A stretch of DNA of 64,000 nt from Shinella sp. H4-D48 (GTDB taxonomy: Bacteria; Pseudomonadota; Alphaproteobacteria; Rhizobiales; Rhizobiaceae): contig NZ_CP093337.1 in assembly GCF_022637395.1 (NCBI RefSeq), positions 2,278,001 to 2,342,000 of the forward strand, given 5' to 3'. Shown here in pieces: positions 37,000 through 46,335 of the stretch. The notes below the pieces were generated by a model, which worked only from the letters and a program-made list of their open reading frames with translations, ran no database searches and was not told where the DNA came from. Every line of letters starts with the position of its first letter. The stretch's first letter is position 1. A program made the translations under genes and the position numbers.

Positions 37000-38079
37000 C
37001 TACTGCTTAAGGTTCACCATCCGCTCGACGGCGAGGCGGGCGCGGTCGGCGATCGCCGGGTCCACCACGACCTCCTCCGTCATGTTCACCAGGCTGTCGA
37101 GGATCTTCGGCAGCGTGATCCGCTTCATGTGCGGACAGAGATTGCACGGCTTGACGAAATCGACGCCGGGCAAGTCGGCTTGGATGTTGGAAGCCATGGA
37201 GCATTCGGTGACGAGCAGGACGCGCGCGGGGCGGTTGTCCTTCACATAGTTGATCATGCCCGCCGTGGAGCCCGCGAAATCGCACACGGCGATGACATCA
37301 GGATGGCATTCCGGATGCCCGATGATCTCGATGCCGGGATGGGCTTCCTTGTAGGACAGCAGTTCCTGTGGGGTGAAGCGCTCATGCACCTCGCAATGGC
37401 CCTTCCAGGTCAGGATCTTCTTGTTCGTCTGCTTGGCGACGTTCATCGCCAGATATTCGTCGGGGATGCAGAGAACGGTGTCGCTCTCCAGGCTTTCGAT
37501 GACGGCCAGCACATTGGACGAGGTGCAGCAGATATCCGTCTCCGCCTTCACATCGGCCGAGGTGTTCACATAGGTGACGACGGGCACGCCCGGATAGCGC
37601 TCCTTCAGGAGCCGCACATCCGCGCCGGTGATCGAGTCCGACAGTGAGCAGCCGGCCCTGGCATCGGGAATGAGAACGGTCTTTTCCGGGTTGAGGAGCT
37701 TGGACGTCTCGGCCATGAAGTGCACGCCGCACTGGATGATGATCTCAGCATCGACCTTGGTGGCGTCACGGGCGAGTTGCAGCGAATCGCCGACGATATC
37801 GGCAACGCAGTGGAAGATCTCGGGCGTCTGGTAGTTGTGCGCCAGGATGACCGCGCCGCGCTCGCGCTTCAGCCGGTTGATGGCGGCGACATAGGGCGCA
37901 TAGACCGGCCATTCGAAGGCGGGAATGAACTGCTTGACCTTCTCGTACAGGTGCTCCGTCTCGCGGGCGATTTCCGGCGTGAAGGTGAGGTCCGGTTTTT
38001 CAAGGATGCCGAAGCGCTCCGCTGCGGTGAGCGGGCGCGGTGCATCGGCTGCCGACGCATGCTGGGCCAGAACGGTCAT
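37000..38079 (-). CDS. nadA: Quinolinate synthase
   Basis: 359 aa from the ATG at 38079, with GAGGAGG seven bases upstream. The three cluster cysteines are in AGCSLSD, ECSMASN and CNLCPHMK, so the 4Fe-4S site is complete. Other blocks are [14 protein letters not shown] and [18 protein letters not shown]. It condenses iminoaspartate with dihydroxyacetone phosphate to quinolinate. It heads the nadA-nadB-nadC operon and lies under a likely NadQ operator. Confidence 0.97.
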   Translation of the reverse strand: MTVLAQHASAADAPRPLTAAERFGILEKPDLTFTPEIARETEHLYEKVKQFIPAFEWPVYAPYVAAINRLKRERGAVILAHNYQTPEIFHCVADIVGDSLQLARDATKVDAEIIIQCGVHFMAETSKLLNPEKTVLIPDARAGCSLSDSITGADVRLLKERYPGVPVVTYVNTSADVKAETDICCTSSNVLAVIESLESDTVLCIPDEYLAMNVAKQTNKKILTWKGHCEVHERFTPQELLSYKEAHPGIEIIGHPECHPDVIAVCDFAGSTAGMINYVKDNRPARVLLVTECSMASNIQADLPGVDFVKPCNLCPHMKRITLPKILDSLVNMTEEVVVDPAIADRARLAVERMVNLKQ

Positions 38080-38117
38080 GGAACCCTCCTCTTCCACCGC
38101 CCTCCGGCGGCGCCGCC

Positions 38118-38140
38118 ATTTTGCTCAAAGTGAGCATAAT
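38118..38140 (-). promoter_or_regulatory. Probable NadQ operator upstream of nadA
   Basis: ATTTTGCTCA (38118-38127) and TGAGCATAAT (38131-38140) form an inverted repeat with nine of ten positions matching around a three-base centre, 39 bases before the nadA ATG. On the reverse strand the site overlaps a plausible -35/-10 pair (TTAAGA, then CAAAAT 18 bases on), which fits repression. The link to NadQ comes from the nearby nadQ gene and the known regulation of nadABC by NadQ in rhizobia. Confidence 0.65.
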
Positions 38141-38146
38141 GGTCTT

Positions 38147-38169
38147 AAAACAAAACCGGCATGGCCGGT
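38147..38169 (-). terminator. Terminator of the MFS gene
   Basis: ACCGGC (38155-38160) and GCCGGT (38164-38169) with loop ATG form a hairpin that on the reverse strand is followed by TTTGTTTT. It ends the MFS transcript just before the nadA operator, so the nad operon has its own promoter. Confidence 0.7.
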
Positions 38170-38246
38170 GGTTCTGATTTAAAAACTTTTGTGACGGTTT
38201 GCAAGGAGCGGCGCCCGAAATCCTCGTGAAGCCGCCCTCATTTCGT

Positions 38247-39482
38247 TCAGGCGGCGGCCGGCCGCGGCACGGCCTTTTCCTCGATAGGCCAGTGCACGAT
38301 GGCGGCAAAGATGCCGAGCACCACGCCGAGCCACCAGACCGGATCGTAGGTGCCGAAATGATCGTAGAGATAGCCGCCCATCCACACGCCGAGGAACGAG
38401 CCGACCTGGTGCGACAGGAAGACGATGCCGCCCAGCAGGCCGAGATGCTTGGTGCCGAACATGATGGCGACAAGCCCGTTGGTCGGCGGCACAGTGGAAA
38501 GCCACAGCAGGCCCATCACGATGGCGAAGATGATGACGGAGGCCGGCGACTTGGGCAGCAGGATGAAGGCGGAAACGGCGACCGAGCGGGCAATGTAGAT
38601 ATAGGCGAGGAAATAGGGCTTCGAGTAGCGCTGGCCGATGACGCCGGCGGCGAGCGAGCCGATGATGTTGAAGAAGCCGATCAGCGCGAGGCCGATCACT
38701 GCATAGCGCGCATCGATGCCGATATCGCCGAGATAGGCGGGGAAATGCGCGGTGATGAACGCGACCTGATAGCCGCAGACAAAGAAGCCGGACACGAGCA
38801 GCAGATAGGATCGGTGGCCGAGCGCCTCGCGCAGCGCCTCGCCGATCGTCTGCTTGTATTCGCTCGCCGCCGTGATGCCCGATGACGAGTTGCCGCGCAG
38901 CGGAATGGCGATCAGCGGCACCAGCAGCATCAGCACGCCGAGATAGACGAGACTGTCAGACCAGCCATAGGCGCTGATCAGACCCTGCGACAGCGGCGCA
39001 AAGAGGAACATGCCGGCAGAGCCTGCCGCCGTACAGATGCCGAAGGCCATGGAGCGCTGCTCCGGCGTGACATTGCGCGCGAAGGCCGAAAGCAGGATGC
39101 CGAACGAGCCCGAACCGACACCGAGACCGACCAGCACGCCGCCGCCGATATGCAGCCAGAGCGGCGAGGTACCGAGCGACATGAGGAACAGGCCGAGCGC
39201 ATAGACGATGCCGGAGACCAGCAGCACCCGCCAAGTGCCGAACTTGTCGGCGATGGCGCCAAAGAAAGGCTGGCTGAGGCCCCAGGCAAGGTTCTGCAAT
39301 GCCATGGCAAGACCGAAGGTCGTGCGGTCCCAGCCGGTATCCTGCAGCATGGGCAGCTGGAAGAAGCCCATCGCCGAGCGTGGACCGAAGGTGAGCACGG
39401 CGATCAGCGAGCCGGCGGCGATGATGCCCCAGGGCATGGGGCGGCTGGCGGACGGCGCTGCATGGATGGATGGGGCGGACAT
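38247..39482 (-). CDS. MFS transporter
   Basis: 411 aa with twelve hydrophobic helices. The family loop DKFGTWRVLLVSG stands between helices 2 and 3. The pattern MGFFQLPMLQDTGWDRTTFGLAMALQNLAWGLSQPFFGAIAD fits the oxalate/formate antiporter-like and YbfB-like MFS groups, whose substrates are mostly organic anions or unknown. It runs alone between the nadA promoter and the corA leader. Substrate not predictable. Confidence 0.9.
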   Translation of the reverse strand: MSAPSIHAAPSASRPMPWGIIAAGSLIAVLTFGPRSAMGFFQLPMLQDTGWDRTTFGLAMALQNLAWGLSQPFFGAIADKFGTWRVLLVSGIVYALGLFLMSLGTSPLWLHIGGGVLVGLGVGSGSFGILLSAFARNVTPEQRSMAFGICTAAGSAGMFLFAPLSQGLISAYGWSDSLVYLGVLMLLVPLIAIPLRGNSSSGITAASEYKQTIGEALREALGHRSYLLLVSGFFVCGYQVAFITAHFPAYLGDIGIDARYAVIGLALIGFFNIIGSLAAGVIGQRYSKPYFLAYIYIARSVAVSAFILLPKSPASVIIFAIVMGLLWLSTVPPTNGLVAIMFGTKHLGLLGGIVFLSHQVGSFLGVWMGGYLYDHFGTYDPVWWLGVVLGIFAAIVHWPIEEKAVPRPAAA

Positions 39483-39781
39483 GACGGTCTCCAGATCAGG
39501 TTGCCGAACCTAAGCGTCGCGATCGATGAACAAAAGCGAATTTAATTGACCGAACGATCAGCCGTACTGATGGAATCCGACAGTCCTTTCCACCCTGTCA
39601 GATCGACTTGACGCCGGGCGATTTTAGGCGCATCTCCACCGCAGGCGTCACAAGACGCCAAACCAAACCGGATAAGACAATGGACCCCGACAGTAGACGA
39701 TCGAGAGCAGTCGAACGATCTGTCCGGTAGCGGCTTCACGCTTCGCTCCGGGCGGTTCGCCTGCCCTCAAAGGAGTGAAGC
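39483..39781 (+). promoter_or_regulatory. corA upstream region with hairpin before the ribosome site
   Basis: This 299-base gap lies between divergent genes. At 39750-39766, GGGCGG and CCTGCCC form a hairpin with a TTCG loop and one bulged T, ending four bases before the corA ribosome site AGGAG (39771-39775). The rest shows no gene or known motif. A magnesium sensor leader is conceivable, but nothing like the known Mg riboswitches is recognised. Confidence 0.35.
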
Positions 39782-40774
39782 ATGCTGCAGATTTACGCCC
39801 GCAGGGCCGACCGCTTTTGCCTGCGCGAAATTTCCAACCCCGCCATCGAGCAGGCGATCTCGCCTGCGCTCTGGTACGACCTGCTCAGCCCGACGCCCGC
39901 GGAGATCAAGGACGTCCAGGAAGCTCTTCACGTTTCCATTCCCACACGGGAAGAAATGGAGGATATCGAGCTGTCGGCCCGGCTCTATCAGGAGGACGGT
40001 GCGTCCTTCATGACCATGACGGCGCTGACCAATCTCGACAGCGACGAGCCGGCCAAGACCCCGATCACCTTCATCCTGCGGGGGCCGACGCTGATCACGG
40101 TGCGCCATGCCGATGCGAAGCCCTTCGCCACGTTCTGCACGCGGGCGCTGCGCGGCAACGGTCACAGCTACGAGACCGGCGAGGATGTCATGCTCGGCGT
40201 CATCGAAGCCGTGATCGACCGGATGGCGGACGTGCTGGAACGGCTCGGCAACGAGATCGACGGCATTTCGCGCGGCGTGTTCCGCGGCAAGAAGGCCTCC
40301 TCGCGCAAGAAGACGCGTGACCTCGAGGCGCTGATCGAGCAGCTCGGCCGCAAGGGAGACTTCCTGAGCGGCGTTCGTGAAAGCCTCGTCAGCATTTCGC
40401 GGCTCGTCGCCTATCACGCGGCGCTGGAAAGCCCCTCACGCCGGCCCTCCAAGGAGGTTCGCCAGCTGGTAAAGCTCGTTCAGCGCGACGCCACCTCGCT
40501 GGGCGACCATGCCGCCTTCCTGTCGGGCAAGATCAACTTCCTGCTCGATGCTACGCTCGGCCTGATCAATCTCGAGCAGAACCAGATCATCAAGATCTTC
40601 ACCGTGGCCTCGGTGGTCTTCCTGCCGCCGACGCTTGTCGCGTCGGCCTATGGCATGAACTTCGAACTGATGCCGGAGCTGCAATGGCACTTCGGCTATC
40701 CCTATGCCGTCGGCCTGATGATCATCTCGGCGCTGATGCCCTACCTCTACTTCAAACGGCGCGGCTGGGTCTAA
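39782..40774 (+). CDS. corA: Magnesium/cobalt transporter CorA
   Basis: 330 aa. The CorA signature GMN lies in SAYGMNFELMPE at the end of the first of two C-terminal membrane helices; the second helix follows and a short basic tail (KRRGWV) ends the protein. The N-terminal 250 residues form the cytoplasmic sensing domain with the long stalk helix. The start has AGGAG seven bases upstream. Its stop overlaps the convergent MOSC gene stop by four bases. The loop after GMN lacks the usual MPE order but has MPEL, which is close. Confidence 0.94.
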   Translation: MLQIYARRADRFCLREISNPAIEQAISPALWYDLLSPTPAEIKDVQEALHVSIPTREEMEDIELSARLYQEDGASFMTMTALTNLDSDEPAKTPITFILRGPTLITVRHADAKPFATFCTRALRGNGHSYETGEDVMLGVIEAVIDRMADVLERLGNEIDGISRGVFRGKKASSRKKTRDLEALIEQLGRKGDFLSGVRESLVSISRLVAYHAALESPSRRPSKEVRQLVKLVQRDATSLGDHAAFLSGKINFLLDATLGLINLEQNQIIKIFTVASVVFLPPTLVASAYGMNFELMPELQWHFGYPYAVGLMIISALMPYLYFKRRGWV

Positions 40775-41616
40775 CCGCGCACCTTCATCGGCCAGCGCTC
40801 GGCGCGCGTCTTCGTTACGCGCACCGGGTCGCCCAGGCGGATTTCGCCTTCGCTGCGCGGGACGGCGTTCCAGCCGAACAGGACACCAGGCACGCGACGG
40901 TCGGCGGACATGCGCTTTTCGGCCAGGCCCTGGATCGGATTGCCGCCGATGCGCTCGCCGGTCGTCTGGTCCTGCGTCGTCATGATGCAGCGGGAACATG
41001 GCTTGACGAGGTCGAACACGACACCGCCCACCTCGATCGTTTCCCATAAATCCTCGGCCCACGGCTCGTCGCTCGACACGAGGATATTGGTGCGGAAACG
41101 ATCCATGCCGACCGGCTCCTGCCCTTTTGCGCTGAGCGTCGCATTGAGGTCGGCCAGCGAACCGGTTGTCGTGACAAGAACCGGAAATCCGTCGGCAAAG
41201 CCGACCGACGCCGCCACGCCGGCCCATGCCTCGCCTTCCGCGCGGTGCGCCTGGGCATCCATGTGCACGAGTTTGACCGGGCGGGCGAACCATTCGGAAA
41301 GCGCCTCGTTGACTGCGGGATCGGCGACAGCCGCGTTGACGGGCGTATCCCAGATCACGACATCGAGGCGGTCCTCCGGCTCGAAGCTCGCAAAGAGCTG
41401 GCGGCCATCCATTTCGAGATGCAGACTTTCACCGACTGCTGTGGCCTCGACCCGGGCTAGCGCCTGCAATTCGCGCTGGGTGATGAAACGGCCGTCCGGC
41501 TCGACGATCATGTAGCGCCGGTCGCCGGCCAGCCCGTCGATACGAACGGTCGCCGTCTCGAGCGGAATGGCGCGGCCGCTTTTCAGTGGATGGATGTTGA
41601 GGCCTTCGACCTGCAT
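40771..41616 (-). CDS. MOSC domain protein, YcbX-like
   Basis: 281 aa. The N-terminal beta-barrel domain begins QVEGLNIHPLKSGRAIPLE (MOSC N-terminal type), followed by the MOSC domain with FRTNILVSSDEPWAEDLW and the catalytic cysteine phrase KPCSRC. YcbX-like proteins act in molybdenum-dependent reduction of N-hydroxylated compounds, as sulfurated Mo-cofactor binders. It ends overlapping corA's stop (four bases, convergent). Partner reductase is not in the window. Confidence 0.9.
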   Translation of the reverse strand: MQVEGLNIHPLKSGRAIPLETATVRIDGLAGDRRYMIVEPDGRFITQRELQALARVEATAVGESLHLEMDGRQLFASFEPEDRLDVVIWDTPVNAAVADPAVNEALSEWFARPVKLVHMDAQAHRAEGEAWAGVAASVGFADGFPVLVTTTGSLADLNATLSAKGQEPVGMDRFRTNILVSSDEPWAEDLWETIEVGGVVFDLVKPCSRCIMTTQDQTTGERIGGNPIQGLAEKRMSADRRVPGVLFGWNAVPRSEGEIRLGDPVRVTKTRAERWPMKVRG

Positions 41617-41695
41617 GACGGCAATCTTTCCTGAAATATCGATTCAATTCCTTGCCGGATCGATTCAATCCGGGGTCACAAAAGCATGTATTCCT

Positions 41696-42349
41696 TCAGA
41701 TTTCATCCAGCATCATGTCGCGGATGACGCGCAGGCGCTGCGTCCGTTCAGCTGCCATGCGGCTGCCGGTTGCCGTGCGGAAGCCATCGGCGAGCCGGAA
41801 CAGCTTCACCTCGAAATGATCAATGGCGAAGGCCTTGTCGTCGAGCGGTCGATTTTCGGCCAGCGGGTCCATGGGATCGTAAAGACCGCTGCCCATGCGA
41901 CCGGCAATGTAGAAGCAGCGCGCCGCGCCCATCATGCCGATGGCGTCGAGCCGGTCGGCATCCTGCACGATCTTCGCCTCCAGCGTCTCCGGCGCGATAT
42001 TGGCGGAGAAGCTGTGCGTGAGAATGGCGTGGGCGACGGCGGCAATATCCGCCGCGTCCCAGCCTTCGTCGGCCAGCAGGGTAGAAGCCTTTTCCGCGGC
42101 AAGGCGCGAGGCCTCTGCCCGCAGTGGCGAGTTCTTCTCCACGGCCACGCAATCGTGCAGCAGAACGGCGGCGGCAAGCAGCCGCAGGTCGCCGCCCTCC
42201 TCCGCCTGGATGCGTCGGGCATTCTTCCACACACGGATGAGATGGGCCGCGTCATGCGAGCCGTCATCGGCAGCGAAGGCCTGCGGCAGCAGGCGTTCAG
42301 CAAGGCTTCCGAGCGGCGAGAAAGCGGCGGCAAGGCAGGTGAAAGACAT
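41696..42349 (-). CDS. HD-domain phosphohydrolase
   Basis: 217 aa. Metal site from H in DGSHDAAHLIRVW, HD in AAAVLLHDCVAVEK, and D in IVQDADRLDAIGMMGAAR. This is the YedJ-like HD pattern, whose members are metal-dependent phosphohydrolases with unclear substrates. It starts 36 bases after the DUF2339 gene stop on the same strand, so they may be co-transcribed. Confidence 0.9.
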   Translation of the reverse strand: MSFTCLAAAFSPLGSLAERLLPQAFAADDGSHDAAHLIRVWKNARRIQAEEGGDLRLLAAAVLLHDCVAVEKNSPLRAEASRLAAEKASTLLADEGWDAADIAAVAHAILTHSFSANIAPETLEAKIVQDADRLDAIGMMGAARCFYIAGRMGSGLYDPMDPLAENRPLDDKAFAIDHFEVKLFRLADGFRTATGSRMAAERTQRLRVIRDMMLDEI

Positions 42350-42385
42350 GGAGCGATCCCGGAATGGTGCTCCTTCCCTAGCCCG

Positions 42386-45232
42386 TCAGGCCCCGGCGTT
42401 CAATTCCGTCGCATCCTCCGTCCCGGATTTTCGCGACAGGATCTTCTGGTAGAACAGGCCGATGCCGATGAGAACCGCTCCGAGCCCGATAAAGGAGAGC
42501 GCCCGCAGGATGCCTTCGAGGTTCGACATGTCGATCAGGAAGACCTTCACCACGGAAATCAGCACGAGGCCGGCGGAAGCGAGGCGGATGCTGCGGGAAT
42601 CGACCTTCGAGCCGATCGCCAGAAGCACGACGCCGAGCAGCAGCCAGACGACGGAATAGGTGTAGGTCTCCGGCTGGAGGAAACCCTTCCAGTCGGCGAT
42701 GCCCTCGCCGTGCCAGTAGCGGCGAACGGAAAGCGTCACCCAGGCGAAGGCGAGCGCCACGGCCGTCAGCGCCAGCATGATGACATAGGGCAGCGGCCGG
42801 CGGTGGCGTGCATAGAGGGCAAGCCCGCCATAGGCGATGCCCGGCAGCAGGTAGCCGACCAGCAGCAGATCGAACACCGGCCATTTGCCGAGCAGTTCCC
42901 CGGTGAAATAGGGATTGAGGCCGATGAAATGCGCGCTCAGCACCGACAGGACCGAAAGAACGCCGACCACCATCGAGCCATAGCGGAAGACCGGGCTCGG
43001 GGATTTGAGGTCGAGCGACATCATGACAGCCGAGGCGCCGATGATCAGCAGCGTGTAGGTCGCCTGCTCGCCCAGCGTCGGCACGGCGCTGTCGAGCACG
43101 CCGCCGTTCATGCCGTGGCGCACGAGGATCGCAGCCGTCAGCAGCACGAAGAGGCTCGCGAGCGCCTGCAAGAGATTACGGATGCGTTCACCCGGCCAGC
43201 GGCGCAGTTCGAAGGCGGACAGCGCGAGAAGTGCGGCAGGAATGCCGTAGCCGGCAAGCAACTGGTTGAACACCGGCATCTTCGAGAGATTGGCCGCGCC
43301 GACGATGGTCGGCTCCCAGGCAATGCGGCCGGCAACGAGCATTGCGGCCGCCGCCATCAGCCAGGGCAGGACCGGCCAGCGGCGCAGGCGCGTGGCAAAG
43401 ACCGCGACCGTACCCAGGACAGCGATGCCAAGCGTGGTTGCGAGACCATCGGTCAGGGCGTGCAGCGCGAGGACCAGGAAGGCGAAGCCGCCGGCCACGA
43501 AGGCCCATTGCTTGATGTCGATATTTTCCTCCGCCTCGCTTTCGCGCGAGAACATCTCGGCCGCCGCGAAGAAGACAAGGCCGAGAACGATGGCGAGCAG
43601 ACCGTGTTTGGGATCGAAGGAGAGATTACCGAGATTGAGGAAGCTGACCGCGACGATCGAAAACGGCACGGCCGGCGCCAATATGCTCCAGATCGCGGCA
43701 AAGGCACGATCGCCCCTGCCCTGCAGGCGCACCGCGACAAGGCCGACCGCCGCATAGGCGACCGCCAGAACGAGCAGCAGATTGACCGGCACCAAACCGA
43801 GAACGGAGACAGGCTGTGCGCCATCCAGTGTCGGCGGTTCGATCAGCGTGAACGGATCGATCAGGCCGCCCGGTAGCGCGGTCATCTTCACAACGCCACC
43901 AACGGCAGCTATGGCCGACAGGAGCGCCGGATAGATCGCCCAGCCGCGCAACGTGCCGAGAGCGGCCAGCGCCAGCACGATGGCTGCGAAGGCGTATTCG
44001 CCGTACGCGATCGCCGGTACCTTGCTGGCAAGGACGAGCGCCGGGAAGGCCATGGCCAGAGCGCCGGTGAGGGAGACGGCAAGCAGCGGGGGCGCGAACA
44101 GACGGTCGAGCGCGGTTGCGGGCACGGCCGGTGTCGCGGACATCGCGGCAGGTGCGGGAACGTCGTCCGCCGTTACGCTTCCCGGCCAGAGCAGGCCATG
44201 GCCGAGCGCCAGCAGCAGCATTGTCAGCAGCACCGGGATGACATCGACATAGCTCGCCTGCGTCAGATAGAGCAGCGTCCACATCGCCATGCCGGCATTG
44301 GCAAGCGCCGGCACGACCTGCCAGCGGCGGATGCGCGCGGCAGCAAAGGTAGAAAGCCACGCGATGCCGAGAAAGCCGAACAGGCCCCAGGCGCTGGGAT
44401 TTTCCGTCGAGACCAGCGCCGGCGTCAGCATGGAGGCAAGCAGGCCGAGGCCCGCCAGTGCCTGACCGTGCAGCAGCGACAGGCCGATGGTGCCGAAGGA
44501 GACGGCGGCCAGCAGCACGAAGGCCGCCAGCGGGCCGAAATAGCCGTAGACCCCGTAGGAAACATAGGTGACGGCAAAGAGCGTCAGGGCACCGGCGGCC
44601 GTCAGCACGCCGGGGATCATGGCGTTCTGGAAAGCATTGGCGATGAGCGGCTGGGTGCGGCGGCGCACGAATTCGCCGATGGCGATCAGCACCAGGCCGA
44701 AGACGGCGGCGAGCGACAGGCGCACCGCAGGACTGAGCAGCCCGGCCTCGATGGAATATTTCACCATGAAAATGCCGCCGAGCGCGAGCGCGACACCGCC
44801 CACCCAGACCGCCCAGCGCGCACCGATGCGGCTTTCGAAGCTTTCGCGCGGCTTTGCCGGCGTGGTGACAGGGGTGGCGGCCGGAGCCGTGACAACATCC
44901 TGTGCCGTCTGGCTTGCCGCCACGCTCTCCGTTGCTTCTTCGGCCGGCGCGCTGCCAAAAATCGCACGGCCCTTGTCGAGCTCGTCGGTTGTCCCTGCCC
45001 ATGGACCGTCGAACGTTTCCTGTTCAGGCTCTTGCGCAGGATCGGCCGGTAAGGCTGCGACATCGTCCGCCTGCTCTGCCTGGGCTACCACCACGGGACC
45101 GGCCGCCTTTAAAGCTTCTACCTCGCGCCGGAGGCGAAGCACCTCCTCGCCGATCTTCTGCGCGCTGTTGCGGGATGCGTTGAGGGTGTAGAGCGCCAGG
45201 CCGATCGCGACCAGGGTAAGGATATCGAGCAT
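42386..45232 (-). CDS. Giant DUF2339 polytopic membrane protein
   Basis: 948 aa. A hydrophobic start (LTLVAIGLALYTL) is followed by a coiled-coil segment (about 20-45) and a disordered acidic and Ala/Pro-rich linker to about 135. Then come more than twenty hydrophobic helices to the end, with SFESRIGARWAVWVGGVALA as entry to the membrane part. DUF2339 proteins are widespread in proteobacteria and have no known function. The gene ends with a polar tail. Size and topology suggest an envelope transport or polymer role, which is only a guess. Confidence 0.88.
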   Translation of the reverse strand: MLDILTLVAIGLALYTLNASRNSAQKIGEEVLRLRREVEALKAAGPVVVAQAEQADDVAALPADPAQEPEQETFDGPWAGTTDELDKGRAIFGSAPAEEATESVAASQTAQDVVTAPAATPVTTPAKPRESFESRIGARWAVWVGGVALALGGIFMVKYSIEAGLLSPAVRLSLAAVFGLVLIAIGEFVRRRTQPLIANAFQNAMIPGVLTAAGALTLFAVTYVSYGVYGYFGPLAAFVLLAAVSFGTIGLSLLHGQALAGLGLLASMLTPALVSTENPSAWGLFGFLGIAWLSTFAAARIRRWQVVPALANAGMAMWTLLYLTQASYVDVIPVLLTMLLLALGHGLLWPGSVTADDVPAPAAMSATPAVPATALDRLFAPPLLAVSLTGALAMAFPALVLASKVPAIAYGEYAFAAIVLALAALGTLRGWAIYPALLSAIAAVGGVVKMTALPGGLIDPFTLIEPPTLDGAQPVSVLGLVPVNLLLVLAVAYAAVGLVAVRLQGRGDRAFAAIWSILAPAVPFSIVAVSFLNLGNLSFDPKHGLLAIVLGLVFFAAAEMFSRESEAEENIDIKQWAFVAGGFAFLVLALHALTDGLATTLGIAVLGTVAVFATRLRRWPVLPWLMAAAAMLVAGRIAWEPTIVGAANLSKMPVFNQLLAGYGIPAALLALSAFELRRWPGERIRNLLQALASLFVLLTAAILVRHGMNGGVLDSAVPTLGEQATYTLLIIGASAVMMSLDLKSPSPVFRYGSMVVGVLSVLSVLSAHFIGLNPYFTGELLGKWPVFDLLLVGYLLPGIAYGGLALYARHRRPLPYVIMLALTAVALAFAWVTLSVRRYWHGEGIADWKGFLQPETYTYSVVWLLLGVVLLAIGSKVDSRSIRLASAGLVLISVVKVFLIDMSNLEGILRALSFIGLGAVLIGIGLFYQKILSRKSGTEDATELNAGA

Positions 45233-45356
45233 TACAACTCCAGGACGGCCATGTTCGGGCGGCAGACTACCCGTTTTTCTTCAAACGCCAAACAGGGTTA
45301 CGTTTCAGGCCGGCGATCTCTTCACAGGATAGGGATGGAGGTTTTGACCTGGACCA

Positions 45357-46130
45357 TCAACCGCCGTGCGCGCCCGCTTCCCCGGCCCGCATGTCTTCGG
45401 CCGCACCGAGCGCCTTGAGCGCCGCCTGCACGAACCCGTCGCGGGCGCTCGCCAGCGTGAGGCCGCGCGGCTCGCAGACGTAACGGTTGAGGAAAAAGGC
45501 CGTGAGCCGGAAGCCATCGGAGAGTGCCGCGGCATCGGCGGCATGCCGGCTTTCATCGCCCAGGAACGCCGGCAGCGCCAGCATCCTGTCCGCCCAGGGG
45601 CCGCCGGCGGCGCGCGACACCGCCCGCCCCGACTTGGGCGACACGTAGCACAGGTCCTCGCGCGAGCCGGTGGCGGCGCATTCCAGAAGGTCGAGGCCGA
45701 AGCCGAGATCGTTGAGAACGGCAAGCTCGAAGCGGATGAGAAGCTCGCCCGCGGCGGACGGCTCGTGCAGGTGGTCGAGGATGACGGTGAGCGCCTCGTA
45801 GAGATGGGGATGAGGATCGCGCTCCGGCAGGAAGCGCAGGAGTGCGGCCATGGCCTGCACGCCGTAGACGGCGGTCGCCGTTTCCATCAGCCGGGCAGCG
45901 CGCAGTTCCACGGGCTCGATGCGGAACTCGCCGAGATGCTCGTCGAGCCGCGCACGCCAGGTCACATCTACGGAATTGCCCGGCTGGAGCACCGGCTGCA
46001 TGGTCCGCGAGCGTCCGCCGCGCACCATGCCGAGATGCCGGCCGCGGCCGCGCGTCATGACCTCGACGATCACAGACGTTTCGCCATGGCGCCGAACGCC
46101 CAGAACGATGGCCTCATCACTCCACTGCAT
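45357..46130 (-). CDS. recO: DNA repair protein RecO
   Basis: 257 aa from the ATG at 46130; a TTG six bases earlier is possible. OB-fold start [20 protein letters not shown], then the helical and zinc region with [22 protein letters not shown]. RecO loads RecA onto single-stranded DNA with RecF and RecR. In many rhizobia it directly follows era; here era is about nine kilobases away. A hairpin GTGGCG/CGCCAC lies at 46200-46215 in the upstream gap. Confidence 0.94.
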   Translation of the reverse strand: MQWSDEAIVLGVRRHGETSVIVEVMTRGRGRHLGMVRGGRSRTMQPVLQPGNSVDVTWRARLDEHLGEFRIEPVELRAARLMETATAVYGVQAMAALLRFLPERDPHPHLYEALTVILDHLHEPSAAGELLIRFELAVLNDLGFGLDLLECAATGSREDLCYVSPKSGRAVSRAAGGPWADRMLALPAFLGDESRHAADAAALSDGFRLTAFFLNRYVCEPRGLTLASARDGFVQAALKALGAAEDMRAGEAGAHGG

Positions 46131-46335
46131 GGCCAAGCCTTACGCCTTCGGCCCTGCGGCCGCAAGGCGCGCGGGTCATCGCTGTGCGGCGGAACGCCGC
46201 GTGGCGCTGACGCCACACTTAAGCCCTTGCCACAGTTTCGCTTTCTTCTCGCCCTGCCCTCGCCCGCTTTGCCCCTGAAAGACCGCCCAAAGGCTGCAAA
46301 AGCCAAATTTCGCTGACATGACAGGTGCCGTTTTC

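Noticed and set aside
34600-37647. A forward open frame of more than 1000 codons across nadC, nadB and nadA
   Set aside because: It is fully antisense to three intact nad genes, has a composition unlike a protein and arises from high GC content, which removes stop codons in the opposing frame.
41567-43876. A 769-codon forward open frame over the HD and DUF2339 genes
   Set aside because: Low-complexity, Arg/Gln/Asp-rich shadow composition opposite convincing genes.
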